Positions 29,605 to 39,213 of a DNA stretch of 64,000 nt are shown piece after piece. This DNA is from Tubiluchus corallicola. Lineage: Eukaryota > Priapulida > Priapulimorpha > Priapulimorphida > Tubiluchidae. Location: the NCBI GenBank assembly GCA_030141605.1, contig JAQGDQ010000440.1, forward strand, positions 1 to 64,000, in the 5' to 3' direction. The number at the start of each line of letters is the position of its first letter. Position 1 is the first letter of the stretch. Made by a program: the position numbers and the translations under genes. The notes under the pieces were generated by a model that worked only from the letters and a program-made list of their open reading frames with translations, was not told the origin of the DNA and searched no databases.

Positions 29605-29625
29605 GCCAAAACAACAACTTTTGGC
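29605..29625 (-). promoter_or_regulatory. Hairpin in the dnaE leader
   Basis: Perfect 7-bp arms gccaaaa and ttttggc around a 7-base loop, about 20 bases upstream of the dnaE start. It might affect translation. No other support. Confidence 0.25.
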
Positions 29626-29761
29626 ATCTAAAATTTGGCCTTAAAGATAGTAGAAATCGGTGCCATTAGATACCACTCCCGCCTTTAAATTACTAACAAG
29701 TAGCTCACAAAAAACTTACTTCTCTATAAACTAATTGATTCCGAAATATAAGCTAATGAGA

Positions 29762-29892
29762 ACCCTGTAAGATTTGGTTCAGGTTAAGGAAAAACTCAAT
29801 AAAAAAACCACAACTTACCAACTTAAATGAAGATTGTGAAGAGTACTTTGACAAAAATATAATTAATAAAAGATGAGATTTGCAAGCCTGCC
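29762..29892 (+). repeat. Dispersed repeat A, copy 7
   Basis: Contains ctgtaagatttggttcaggt, aaaactcaataaaa, accacaacttaccaac, tactttgacaaaaatat and gatgagatttgcaag. It overlaps the gap between ispD and dnaE, which holds nothing else I can name. Confidence 0.8.
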
Positions 29893-29901
29893 TCTGCGCT
29901 T

Positions 29902-30591
29902 CTAGCCCTGTCCGGTGCAGCCACTACCACTTTTTAGGTAAAACTCGGCTACGCTAAAATCATCTTTATGAGTTATCTTTATATTTCTCCTGCTACCGGG
30001 CACAAGACGTATCGGATGTCCAAGGCTTTCCACAACAGAAGCATCATCAGTAAACTTCGGCTGCCACGGCTGATTATATGCGTCAACAAGCAACTCCCTT
30101 CTGAAAACCTGCGGAGTCTGTACCACATAATAATCAGACCTGTCTACACTCTCCGACTTCTCAAGTGTTCCTTTGCGCAATGACTCCGTTAGCGGCAATA
30201 CGGGAAGAGATGCCCCTTCACTATAAGCAGCCTCAAAACAGAGACCTATTGTTTCTCTGTCTACCAGTGGCCTCACACCATCGTGAACAGCAATCAGATC
30301 AGAAGAAGTTACCAGATCAATACCGTTTTTCACTGAATAAAACCTTACCCTGCCCCCCGGAGCTACACTATGAGCTACATTAAAAGAGTAGCGCCTGCAC
30401 AAGCTCCTCCAGCAACTCTCCTCCCCTTCAGGCAAAACAACCACTATCTCTATATCAGGATCAAACGCCCGAAAAGCATTCAATGTATGCATAAGCACCG
30501 GCATGCCGGCAAGCTCCATAAACTGCTTAAGAACACTCCCCCCAACCCTCGAGCCACTGCCTCCCGCAACTATTATCACACTCTTTTGCAT
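29902..30591 (-). CDS. ispD: 2-C-methyl-D-erythritol 4-phosphate cytidylyltransferase
   Basis: The third step of the MEP isoprenoid pathway, making CDP-ME. The 229 residues include the nucleotide-binding loop VAGGSGSRVGGSVLKQF, the HDGVRPLV motif, VQTPQVFRRELL and the FTDDASVVE loop. It works with ispF, located at 51.6 kb. Confidence 0.94.
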   Translation of the reverse strand: MQKSVIIVAGGSGSRVGGSVLKQFMELAGMPVLMHTLNAFRAFDPDIEIVVVLPEGEESCWRSLCRRYSFNVAHSVAPGGRVRFYSVKNGIDLVTSSDLIAVHDGVRPLVDRETIGLCFEAAYSEGASLPVLPLTESLRKGTLEKSESVDRSDYYVVQTPQVFRRELLVDAYNQPWQPKFTDDASVVESLGHPIRLVPGSRRNIKITHKDDFSVAEFYLKSGSGCTGQG

Positions 30592-30660
30592 CTCCGTAAA
30601 CGTACATAAAGCTTTCAGAAGCCGGGTATAAATTTAAAAAACAGTAACTACAAAATAAGG

Positions 30661-31386
30661 TTAATCTTCCTTTATAATCTTAGACCCTCCCGACAGATTC
30701 GAAAATACCACCTGACCATCTCCCTTATAATGCAGCTCAGACCCTCCAGATGCCTCAATATCTATACTAGTGTGTACTGTAACATACCCCTTACTAGCAC
30801 CTGATAACTCAACTTCCAGAGACCCCACTTCAAAGTCATAGTTCTCGAACTCACTCGCTCCCGAAGCACTACAGGAAAAATAATTTACCGAACCGGAAAC
30901 ATCTATTCTGGAGTAGCCCGAAATATCGGCCTCCAAATTATCTATCGATATCTCCCCTCTAAAATAACTGGCACCTGACAAGCTAATATCAATATCGGAC
31001 GCCTTCGATCCATTTGACAAATGTATATTAGAAGATCCTGACGCCTCAAAGTCTGTTATAGCACCTCTCGTTGTAATGTATGCCTTTAAAGTAGGGCTAC
31101 CCTTTATGCTATACCCGTCAGATATTCCTATAGAGAGCTCACTATCTCTCATTCTAACACTTATAGCCGCATGAACATTATCATCCGCTTCAATCTCAAC
31201 CTTTTCCTCCGTATCGGAATATGTGACGATAGCAGTGAACGTATTAGAAATATCCAACTCATCATAACCACTAAAACTGTACTCACGTGTAACCACGTTG
31301 CCAGATGGCGTAATCTTCTCTTTACTGCAACTGCTAATAGCCACACAGCCCAAAAATAAAACTGGGAAACAAAATCTTTTTACCAT
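30661..31386 (-). CDS. Head GIN domain (DUF2807) lipoprotein
   Basis: A 241-residue lipoprotein (SSCSK, Cys20). After the signal it is a right-handed beta-helix-like run of short repeats rich in Ser, Gly and Asp (ASGSSNIHL, LSGASYFRG, ISGYSRIDVSG, ASGASEFEN, LSGASKG, ASGGSELHY, LSGGSKI), the putative adhesin fold of DUF2807. It is probably exposed at the outer membrane; ligand unknown. Confidence 0.85.
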   Translation of the reverse strand: MVKRFCFPVLFLGCVAISSCSKEKITPSGNVVTREYSFSGYDELDISNTFTAIVTYSDTEEKVEIEADDNVHAAISVRMRDSELSIGISDGYSIKGSPTLKAYITTRGAITDFEASGSSNIHLSNGSKASDIDISLSGASYFRGEISIDNLEADISGYSRIDVSGSVNYFSCSASGASEFENYDFEVGSLEVELSGASKGYVTVHTSIDIEASGGSELHYKGDGQVVFSNLSGGSKIIKED

Positions 31387-31499
31387 GCTTACAAAACTTT
31401 TATATTAGAAAATAACCACCTCTTCAAAAACCATTAACCAACAAAAACAAATATAGTACTATTTTGGACATCTCCGGCTTGATCACTTCGTCGACTTGA

Positions 31500-31640
31500 A
31501 TACCTTTACAAGACAAAACAGTCTGATCCGCACTGAAAAAAATCGATGAGAATTTTCAGCCAGACCACATAAAAATGAAGATTTTGACGAAAAAAATTAG
31601 CAAAGCAGTAAAAAAACAAGTATCGCAAAGGCCTCGTATA
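31500..31640 (+). repeat. Dispersed repeat A, copy 8
   Basis: A more diverged copy: ctttacaagac, gcactgaaaaaaatcgatg, ttttgacgaaaaaaattag and a good right end tcgcaaaggcctcg. Confidence 0.55.
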
Positions 31641-31821
31641 TTTTAAAATATTCAGTTTAACACAGGCAGAAATCCTGTTGGCACACACAAAGAAAAGCTA
31701 AAATCCCCCCCCCTCTCTTCTATAAGTTAAAAAATAATAATTAATATTAAAAATAGCAACTGGCTTGTTAAAACTTATTACCTTTGTAATTATTTAAACT
31801 GCATATATGTACTGAGCAAAA

Positions 31822-31935
31822 AGGGATTTTTGCAAACTGAAAAATTTTGGTTCGCTATAAGAAAATGCGATAAAAGCTTTCGGTCCGCTCATATCATATA
31901 AAAAAATAGTAATAAAAAAGACTTACAGAAGTTTA
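31822..31935 (+). repeat. Dispersed repeat A, copy 9
   Basis: Contains tttttgcaaactgaaaaatt, ttggttcgctataag and aatgcgataaaagc. It lies in the leader of the DUF5018 gene; a TACCTTTG -7-like box stands upstream at 31779-31786 without a clear -33 element. Confidence 0.65.
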
Positions 31936-32003
31936 TTTACAAAGCATGCTTGGCACTGTTCCACACCACAAAACAACTAAACAAAACAACTAAAATAGGT
32001 AAT

Positions 32004-34313
32004 ATGAAAAATGTTTTACTCTTACTATTTACAACTCTTTTCGCTGTAACATCTTGCAAAATAGATAGTGGAATGGCTCTTAACTCAGATGAAGCGCATA
32101 TCACTGCCTTCACTATTGAGAAAAAATATAATACTGAGTTAGATGAAGATGTAGATGCCGGAAATATTACCGGAACCAACATTAACATAACAGTTCCTTT
32201 CGGTACAGATGTAACAAAGTTAGTAGCCTCTTTTACGGTATCTAAGGGTGCCACAGTAACGGTAGACGGATACCAACAAACAAGTGGAAAAACAATAGTT
32301 GACTTCTCAGATGTTGATGGTGTAACATACACTGTGACAGCACAAGATGAAACCTCTACGCAGAACTATACTGTAAAAGTTACGGAAGCAACCGCAAGTA
32401 GTGAATGTGAAATTACAGAATTTCTATTTGAGGGAGACAATAATGAGTTTGAGGATAATGTAACCGCGGAAAATATTACCGGAACCAACATTAACATAAC
32501 AGTTCCTTTCGGTACAGATGTAACAAAGTTAGTAGCCACTTTTACAGTATCTGAGGGAGCCTCAGTAACGGTAGATGGAAACCAACAAACAAGTGGAGAA
32601 ACAATGGTCAACTTTACAAACGCTGTTACTTACACTGTAACAGCAGAAGATGGCAACACTAAGGATTATACTGTAACAGTTACGGAAGCAACCGCAAGTA
32701 GTGAATGTGAAATTATGGAATTTGCCATTGAGGGAGTAACAGACATAAATATTTCAGATACGGAGATAGGAGGGACAATCACAGGAAATGCTGTGTACGG
32801 CACAAAACTGCATAACACAGCACCCTCTGTTTTAAATATTTCCAAGAAAGCTGTTATAGACCCGATAAAAACCGCAGAACGGAATTTTAACTCCCCCGTT
32901 ACATATACTGTAACCGCGGAGGATGAAAGCACAACAAAAGAGTATACAGTTGATATAACAGTACAGCAACCAGCCACAAACCTGATGGGCTATACCGGAA
33001 CAGGCAGAATAGGTGCAGGAGACCTTGAAAAGCCCGGGCTGTTTATTGTGGAATATGTTACCAATGAGGAGTGGAGCTGCAAGGTGAAAGTTGGAGGGAA
33101 AGAGGGTACAAAAATAGTTACAGCAAGCAACAATCAAATATCTATAGACGGCTCCATCTTAACTCCGGAGCAATGGACAGATATAGCAAATAACAGTGAT
33201 ACAAAGATAGAGGTAACTATCTCCAAAGCTGGATTTGACGACTGTGTAATGGCTGTTACAGCCGATAAAGAGCAGTACAAAGTAAGGACATGGCAGGACC
33301 TGCAGGGAATGGAACACGACCTGACTGCTGACTATACTCTGGAAAACCATATTACCTTTCCCAATCCAAATGAAGATGGCTTCCCGGCTCAGGGTTTTAC
33401 CCCTATAGGTGCTTATACTGGTTTTACAGGTAATGAGTTGTCATTTATAGGCACATTTGACGGACAAAATCATGTAATAAGCAATTTTTTTATCAATCGC
33501 CCCGACACTGATACTGTAGGCCTGTTTGGATATGCGATGGATTGGGCTACAATAAGCAATGTAGGTGTAGAAACATCGTCGAGAGGGGTAACCGGAGGAA
33601 GAATCGCCGGAGTACTGACAGGGAATAATAATAAGGTAAATATTCATAATTGCTATGTTGTGGGAAATGTAACAGCTAATAACTACGCTGGCGGCCTTGC
33701 AGGAGTGTTCGGCGGAGATATGAGTAATTGTTATAGCAAAGTAGATGTAACGTGTATTACAGGTACAGGAAGAACATTTGCCGGAGGGCTTATTGGACTG
33801 ACTGAGAGCCGAGATACAAATATAGAAAATAGTTATGCTACCGGAAATGTAATAGGAAGAAACAGAGTTGGCGGACTTGTCGGAATGCATGGCAACGGCT
33901 TTCCCATTACAATAAAAAACTGTTACGCAAGAGGGAATGTTGAAGTTAAGAATGTAATCACAGACTACTGTTATGTTGGTGGCCTGGTTGGAGAGAACTT
34001 TGGCAAAGATAGGTCTACAATAATAAATAGTTACGCCACAGGCTTTGTAAAAGGGGACAACCTCATTGCTGGCAATAAGACTGGCGGTGTTGTGGGATAT
34101 GATAAAGTTGGTATTATAAGAGATGTCCGGTGGGATATAGAGACAACAGGACAGAGTCAATCTCACGGAACTTATGGTGGCAACACAACAGAAGAAATGA
34201 AAAATAAAAGTACTTTTGAGTACGAATGGGACTTCTCTACTGTTTGGGACATAGATGATACAGGAGTTATCAATGATGGTTATCCATTTTTACGGGATTT
34301 GGGTGGGCAATAG
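32004..34313 (+). CDS. Surface lipoprotein with DUF5018-like repeats and GLUG motifs
   Basis: The start is set at MKNVLLLLF, which gives a lipoprotein signal with Cys18; the frame is open further upstream. The N-terminal half (to about 330) holds three DUF5018-type beta-sandwich repeats (ITAFTIEKK, GTDVTKLVASFTVS, VTYTVTAEDGNTKDYTVTV). The C-terminal half has GLUG-type motifs such as GGLAGVFGG, NSYATGNVIG, VGGLVGMHGNG and VGGLVGENFGK. The first two DUF5018 units share near-identical DNA. It resembles Bacteroidota surface adhesins; binding partner unknown. About 770 residues. Confidence 0.8.
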   Translation: MKNVLLLLFTTLFAVTSCKIDSGMALNSDEAHITAFTIEKKYNTELDEDVDAGNITGTNINITVPFGTDVTKLVASFTVSKGATVTVDGYQQTSGKTIVDFSDVDGVTYTVTAQDETSTQNYTVKVTEATASSECEITEFLFEGDNNEFEDNVTAENITGTNINITVPFGTDVTKLVATFTVSEGASVTVDGNQQTSGETMVNFTNAVTYTVTAEDGNTKDYTVTVTEATASSECEIMEFAIEGVTDINISDTEIGGTITGNAVYGTKLHNTAPSVLNISKKAVIDPIKTAERNFNSPVTYTVTAEDESTTKEYTVDITVQQPATNLMGYTGTGRIGAGDLEKPGLFIVEYVTNEEWSCKVKVGGKEGTKIVTASNNQISIDGSILTPEQWTDIANNSDTKIEVTISKAGFDDCVMAVTADKEQYKVRTWQDLQGMEHDLTADYTLENHITFPNPNEDGFPAQGFTPIGAYTGFTGNELSFIGTFDGQNHVISNFFINRPDTDTVGLFGYAMDWATISNVGVETSSRGVTGGRIAGVLTGNNNKVNIHNCYVVGNVTANNYAGGLAGVFGGDMSNCYSKVDVTCITGTGRTFAGGLIGLTESRDTNIENSYATGNVIGRNRVGGLVGMHGNGFPITIKNCYARGNVEVKNVITDYCYVGGLVGENFGKDRSTIINSYATGFVKGDNLIAGNKTGGVVGYDKVGIIRDVRWDIETTGQSQSHGTYGGNTTEEMKNKSTFEYEWDFSTVWDIDDTGVINDGYPFLRDLGGQ

Positions 34314-34326
34314 ATTAAATACCTCC

Positions 34327-34385
34327 GCAAAACGAGAAGAGAAATTCGATAATAAGTTACGGTCTCCTGATATAAATAGGCACTC
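34327..34385 (+). repeat. Dispersed repeat A, copy 10 (partial)
   Basis: Only cgcaaaacgagaagag, aaattcgataataag and tcctgatataaatagg remain before repeat B sequence begins, so B appears to interrupt or abut A here. Confidence 0.5.
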
Positions 34386-34620
34386 CTCAAGTTAAACTTA
34401 ACTTATTTAACATTAATGACATAAAGCTAAAAAATTAGCGAATTATAGTGTCCTACATTTACCAAAAGACGGAGTTTGAGAAGATAGCGAAGCCGACAGC
34501 GTAGACTTTCCATCAAAAGCACTTACACGCTTGATCTTGGGGCTCTTTTGTATCAAGACAAAAGATCATAAAGAAAATCCTTTATGATACGCTTGGCTTT
34601 TGCTTCTCAAGACCGAGAGA
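34386..34620 (-). repeat. Dispersed repeat B, copy 2
   Basis: Has gaattatagtgtcctacatt, accaaaagacggag, gaagatagcgaagccgacag and cttttgtatcaagacaaaag. It lacks the internal section present in the copies at 25 and 52 kb. It fills the gap between the DUF5018 gene and the apiosidase-like gene. Confidence 0.65.
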
Positions 34621-34632
34621 AATGTCGTTAAC

Positions 34633-35808
34633 TTACTCGGCTATCAGTATAGCGCTCTCCCACCCCCACGGCGGCCTAAACTTGAGAATTAAAGGTTTCT
34701 GAGTGATTCCCTTTTTCATCTCTCCGGTAGCAATGTTGTACCATACTATTTTTATTTTGCTATTTCTTATCCCCGTGAGGTCTACAGAAAGAGGCCTGTT
34801 TGAAGAAAATAACGCCATTAGCTTTGAATGCTCGTGCAGTTGGCAGGCCGCAATCCCCAAAAAGCTATAAAAGTCCTCTATCTCTTTTATAAGGTTCGGC
34901 TCTGGCGTTGCCTCCCACCACTCATATGTGTCTATAAATTTTCTGAAGCGTTTTATGTGCTGGGTGGCATCACTGTTTCCACTCTCAAATATAACTCCTC
35001 CTGAGCCGGATATAAGTGAATGAAAAAGAAGTAGCTCATTCATGCCACCAATGTCTGCAGCTTTGTTTCCCGGGCTTCCTATAACGGTAAGTATCGGCTT
35101 GGAAGGAAGACGCACATATTCATAGGAAACACCCTTGTAATCTGAGTTGCATGTGTTTATATCAAACCAGAGATCATGATAAAACCATTTTCCTCCGGCT
35201 TCACCCTCAGGAGGATAAAATGTGATTAAATGGTGTGGTGCTTTTTCTTTTAGTGACCTGCCCAATTCGCGCCATATAGCCATATTTGACAATCTATTTC
35301 TGTCAACACTACCCAATACCCAAACAATATTTTTGTACATGTTGAATTTTTCGCCTAAAAGTGCCCCATACTTTGCGGCCACCAGCTTACTCCCTATAAG
35401 GGAATCGTCTACAGCAGGCATTATTGCCAGGTGCATCTCTTTTCCTTCCGCTATATCAACCACCTCTTTCATATTTTCAAAATAACTATCCCTGGAGCCT
35501 GTGATGTAATCCGCTATATTTTTTGTTGCACCTTCATGCTCTTTATCAGAAAAGGTTATACTGCACAGTATGATGTTCATACCATCGCCTATTTTATCTG
35601 ATATATATTTAGAGGCCTCCCTCTTTCTCATATTAAGGAGGTGCCTGTTATACTCTCCAATCCAGAAAACAGGCTTGCCATCTGCGCTTGCTATATACCT
35701 TCCTGAGCTGTCAATTTTGGCGGGCAAGTAGCTACCCGTTTGTCCTGCTGCATTTAATACTGTTAAAAGAGCTATAGCAGAAAGAGCATATAGTTGTAAT
35801 TTATTCAT
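34633..35808 (-). CDS. DUF4038/apiosidase-like glycoside hydrolase
   Basis: A secreted protein of about 391 residues with a signal peptide (LLTVLNAAGQ). The DGKPVFWIGEYNRHLLNMRKREASKYI start matches the first strand and helix of the apiosidase-like TIM-barrel family (usually DGKPFFWLGDT). The barrel continues through IVWVLGSVDRNR, ITFYPPEGEAGGKWFYHDLWFDINTCNSDYKG, and an end region resembling a small beta domain (VDLTGI to ESAILIAE). Substrate unknown; plant or algal side-chain sugars are possible by family. Confidence 0.7.
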   Translation of the reverse strand: MNKLQLYALSAIALLTVLNAAGQTGSYLPAKIDSSGRYIASADGKPVFWIGEYNRHLLNMRKREASKYISDKIGDGMNIILCSITFSDKEHEGATKNIADYITGSRDSYFENMKEVVDIAEGKEMHLAIMPAVDDSLIGSKLVAAKYGALLGEKFNMYKNIVWVLGSVDRNRLSNMAIWRELGRSLKEKAPHHLITFYPPEGEAGGKWFYHDLWFDINTCNSDYKGVSYEYVRLPSKPILTVIGSPGNKAADIGGMNELLLFHSLISGSGGVIFESGNSDATQHIKRFRKFIDTYEWWEATPEPNLIKEIEDFYSFLGIAACQLHEHSKLMALFSSNRPLSVDLTGIRNSKIKIVWYNIATGEMKKGITQKPLILKFRPPWGWESAILIAE

Positions 35809-35995
35809 CACTTGATAGTATGCAGAAACTCTATTAAATCGAGTAATTGCTTTAATATTAAAAACTAAAAATATTTAACCCAATGACCAAATATAGAATA
35901 AATAATAGTACATTTATTTTTCAAGAGTGTGGTTTGTTATTTAATGCAGGCAGTGAAATTAACGGAACAATGCTTGTTGAATATACACTACAGTG

Positions 35996-36988
35996 ATGAA
36001 ATTGTTTAAACTTTTAGCACTAATTGCGATAATACTGTTTCATTGCAATAGTGCGTCTGGCTTCAGCTTTGGGGATGCAGGTGCAGCGCCTCCAACCCAC
36101 CGTAGTGGGCTGTTCCTGGAAGAGGATCCTGACAAGAGTGATGATGTAAGATACTACATCTATGAACATGAGTATTGGTCTGGAGTGGCGATATTGATTA
36201 CGGTGCTGCTTATCGTGTTTATTATTGCTGTTATTAAACTCTGTAAAAGGAATAAAGAGCTTGAAGCGAAGAAAAATGAAATGAGCCATCTCAATAAGGT
36301 TCAGTCGCGTGTCTTGTCAGTAATAGGGCATGACCTTCGTGGCCCTCTCGGTAATATTTATGAGCTGTTCAAGCTTTACTCAGATAAAGATATGAAACTT
36401 AAGGAGGATGATATTATCCCTTTAATGAAAGAGTGTGCAGGACAGGTGGGGGCTGCCTATCTTCTGGCCGAGAATATTCTTCTTTGGGCTAAAAATCAGA
36501 GTAGTGGAATAAAGACTACAAAAGAGACCTACTCCTTAACAAGTATAATTACCGAAACAGTACGCCTTTTTGAGCAACCTGCCAAGGGTAAAGGGGTGAT
36601 ACTGAATGTAGAATCGAAAGGGGCACAGCATGTTATGTGTGACTACACACAGATATCTTCCGTTCTGCGCAATCTTGTTTCAAATGCGGTAAAGTATACA
36701 AACTCAAATGATACTATTACCCTATCGAGCAAGCGTATCAATAAAAAAGTAGAATTTAAAATAACTGATTCCGGTATTGGTCTGGAGCAGGATAAGCTGG
36801 CTATGCTACTCGACAGCCACTCTTCTTTCTCTACTCCCGGAACGAAGAACGAACCCGGAACTGGGCTTGGGTTCAGCCTTATTGTAGAGTTTGTTGAGAA
36901 AAACGGAGGTAAACTGACAGGTACAAGCCAAGTAGGAAAAGGAACATCATTTTCTTTTTCACTGCCGATCGGCAGTGAAAAAGATTGA
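35996..36988 (+). CDS. Membrane sensor histidine kinase (orphan)
   Basis: 330 residues from the ATG at 35996 (a GTG lies just before it). A signal-like N-terminus (to about 24), a short periplasmic stretch, one TM helix (about 65-84) and a coiled coil lead to the phospho-acceptor SVIGHDLRGPLG (His about 112). The ATP-binding domain has the N box SVLRNLVSNAVKYT, DSGIGL and GTGLGFSLI. The sensory segment is too short for a known domain. No response regulator is adjacent, so partner and signal are unknown. Confidence 0.85.
   Translation: MKLFKLLALIAIILFHCNSASGFSFGDAGAAPPTHRSGLFLEEDPDKSDDVRYYIYEHEYWSGVAILITVLLIVFIIAVIKLCKRNKELEAKKNEMSHLNKVQSRVLSVIGHDLRGPLGNIYELFKLYSDKDMKLKEDDIIPLMKECAGQVGAAYLLAENILLWAKNQSSGIKTTKETYSLTSIITETVRLFEQPAKGKGVILNVESKGAQHVMCDYTQISSVLRNLVSNAVKYTNSNDTITLSSKRINKKVEFKITDSGIGLEQDKLAMLLDSHSSFSTPGTKNEPGTGLGFSLIVEFVEKNGGKLTGTSQVGKGTSFSFSLPIGSEKD
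36954..36983. terminator. 30-bp perfect palindrome at the end of the kinase gene
   Basis: Positions 36954-36983 read the same on both strands (arms ctttttcactgccga and its complement). The palindrome overlaps the last codons of the kinase. It could be a bidirectional terminator between convergent genes (the next gene is on the minus strand), although runs of T are short. Confidence 0.45.
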
Positions 36989-37062
36989 TGCTGAAAGTAA
37001 CATAATTTAAGCTTAGCGGATTATTTTGTTCTCAAGCTCCAGATAGAGCTGTTTGGCTATGG

Positions 37063-38568
37063 CTACCAATCGGGCATATCACCATCCGTCACCTCTACCG
37101 TACTAATACCTGAACTGCTACTATCGGTAAAAAGAGCGTAATATATTGTTCTTGCTGTTGAGCTGCCTGCACCAATAGAGAATGTAAGCCCATTGCCATC
37201 TCTTAGTACTCGCGGAAACCACACATTATATCCATCCGGCTTCTCTACAGCAACTTCCGAATACTCTTTGGTGCTGGTATCAACACTAAATATTCGTGCA
37301 TCCAGCTGTGTGCCATCCCAGGCATCAAGCCCTTCAATATCGCTGGTGAAAAACACCTCACTACCATCAAGCGATATAGATGGCGATTCTATCCTGCCGG
37401 GCAGGTCTTCAACCAGTTGTGTCATTTCGCTACCATCGGAATTCATTATGTATATTTCCGACTCATATATGTTCTCTCCAACTGTTTGTACCACTATCTT
37501 ATCTCCAAACCTTGACCAGTCGCATTCGCCAAAATGTCTTCCCGCCGGTGCTGTCGCCAATACCTGCGAATCGTACCCCTCTTTGTTTATCTTGATTAAC
37601 TTATCATTATGAGGGTATATGATGTAGCCTGCATCGGGTGACCACGCAAAACCGGTGCCATTATTGTTATAGCCTGTAACGGGTAGTTGGGATATTTTCT
37701 TTATATCTGTCCCGTCCGGCATCATAGTATATATATGGTTACTGTTGTCCCTATTTGATATAAACCCTACCAGCTCTCCATATGGCGCTTTGCGTGGGAA
37801 CCAGTCTTTAGCAGGATGGTCAGTTATCTGATAGTAGCTACCTGCTACAGAGTCATATGCCATTATCTCATAGTTGTTTTCAACACTGCTGGCATACATC
37901 AGCAGATTGTCGGGTACAAACTGTGTCTCAAACCGCAGCATATCAGACTCCCCCAGTACCTCATCCTCCGCTTTCACAATAAGATACCAGAGATATGAAG
38001 AGTTGAAACGAAACCCTGAAGCAACGACCAATGTATCTGTAGTATTTTCAATATGCATCTTTTCGTCTAGTGTCTCTGTATCTATAGTATAGAGATCGTA
38101 GTAGATTGTGCGCCCTCTGTAGTTTTCCTGTTTTTGTGACCACGAAAATTCTATCTCCAGGGGTAGCTCCATCTGTTTATCGTACGGCATTAACATTTCA
38201 ACCACCTCATTTGCCAGCTCTATCTCTCCCTCCGCCGACAGATACAGCTTTATGGGGACATTTAAACTCCCTGTCACTGCAACTTTTTCTGTCCAGGGGG
38301 CAAACCCCTCCTTGGAAGCAGTAATATTGTAGTCGGTCACAGCAATCCCTTCCAACTTAAACTTGCCAAGTGAATCGGTATATATTATCTGTGTAGCCGG
38401 CGATGTTGAAATCTTTGCATTAGCTATGGGCTGCTCATTCCAGTCTCTTAATATCTCACCTTCAATATCACCATACTCAACTGGAACATAAGGGTCTTCA
38501 TTACAGGAGGTTAAGAACAGCACACTCATAAAGGGTGCCAGTATATACAAGAGGGTGTAGTTTTTCAT
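37063..38568 (-). CDS. Lipoprotein with CarboxypepD_reg-like and TolB/PD40 beta-propeller domains
   Basis: A 501-residue lipoprotein (LTSCNED, Cys22). Residues about 33-110 form a carboxypeptidase regulatory-like beta-sandwich (GDIEGEILRDWNEQPIANAKIS, GKFKLEGI). A fibronectin-like stretch follows, then WD40-like PD40 blades from about 255 on (GELVGFISNRDNSNHIYTMMPDGTDIKKI, SWSRF-like CDWSRFGDKIV, IYIMNSDGSEMTQL). It is the last gene of the curli-type cluster and may be an outer-membrane accessory; its role there is inferred from position only. Confidence 0.75.
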   Translation of the reverse strand: MKNYTLLYILAPFMSVLFLTSCNEDPYVPVEYGDIEGEILRDWNEQPIANAKISTSPATQIIYTDSLGKFKLEGIAVTDYNITASKEGFAPWTEKVAVTGSLNVPIKLYLSAEGEIELANEVVEMLMPYDKQMELPLEIEFSWSQKQENYRGRTIYYDLYTIDTETLDEKMHIENTTDTLVVASGFRFNSSYLWYLIVKAEDEVLGESDMLRFETQFVPDNLLMYASSVENNYEIMAYDSVAGSYYQITDHPAKDWFPRKAPYGELVGFISNRDNSNHIYTMMPDGTDIKKISQLPVTGYNNNGTGFAWSPDAGYIIYPHNDKLIKINKEGYDSQVLATAPAGRHFGECDWSRFGDKIVVQTVGENIYESEIYIMNSDGSEMTQLVEDLPGRIESPSISLDGSEVFFTSDIEGLDAWDGTQLDARIFSVDTSTKEYSEVAVEKPDGYNVWFPRVLRDGNGLTFSIGAGSSTARTIYYALFTDSSSSGISTVEVTDGDMPDW

Positions 38569-38610
38569 TTTTCAAGGTTTTTTTAGTTCTGAGTTATACA
38601 AGGGTTGGTC

Positions 38611-39159
38611 TTATTTTATATGAAGAATCATGTTTCCTTTCATTTCAATGGTTGTTCCCGGGATAAGTTTTTGAGGAGTGTCACCGAGAAGTAGAATGTT
38701 GTTATTATTTTCCTGTGAAATAATATAATATTTGCCTGTTCCTGAAATATCTCCGTGCACAACATTTTTCTTGCCAGCTTGAACTATACCTCCACTTATG
38801 TACGCCCCTTCAAGCTGTAATTTGATATCGTTTGCCGCACCAGACTGGATAATTGATGTACTTATATGTTTTCCATTAATATCGGCAAATACACTGTTTG
38901 AGTTGCCAAACTGTGCAACATGTGTGTTATTTCCCGATTGAAAAAATGACATTTCATCGTTAACATATAAGGTGTTGTACCTGCCTATTTGGAGTGCCTG
39001 CACGTTATATGACATATCTTTCAAAGCTTTATGCTCGTTTATTAGCATCTGTTGCCGCAGTGTAGGGCTGGCATAGTCCTCTTCGTCGAGACCCTGGCAA
39101 AAGCTGCTGTGAGTTATGCCGAGCAGGAGCAGTATTATGTATATTGTCTTTCGGTTCAT
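38611..39159 (-). CDS. Curlin-repeat protein, CsgB-like minor subunit
   Basis: The start is at MNRKTIYIILLLLG, which opens a signal peptide ending SSFCQ; the longer frame to 39207 adds an unlikely tail. Mature residues carry spaced Q-x-G-x-x-N units (VQALQIGRYNTLYV, SFFQSGNNTHVAQFGNSNSV, IIQSGAANDIK, IVQAGKKNVV, SQENNNNILLL), fewer and more irregular than in the CsgA-like gene. It sits next to csgG. A nucleator role is inferred. Confidence 0.75.
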   Translation of the reverse strand: MNRKTIYIILLLLGITHSSFCQGLDEEDYASPTLRQQMLINEHKALKDMSYNVQALQIGRYNTLYVNDEMSFFQSGNNTHVAQFGNSNSVFADINGKHISTSIIQSGAANDIKLQLEGAYISGGIVQAGKKNVVHGDISGTGKYYIISQENNNNILLLGDTPQKLIPGTTIEMKGNMILHIK

Positions 39160-39213
39160 AACTATAAGTAACGAAAAAATTACGTTAAAGTCAATAGGTG
39201 TATGCAAGCATAT

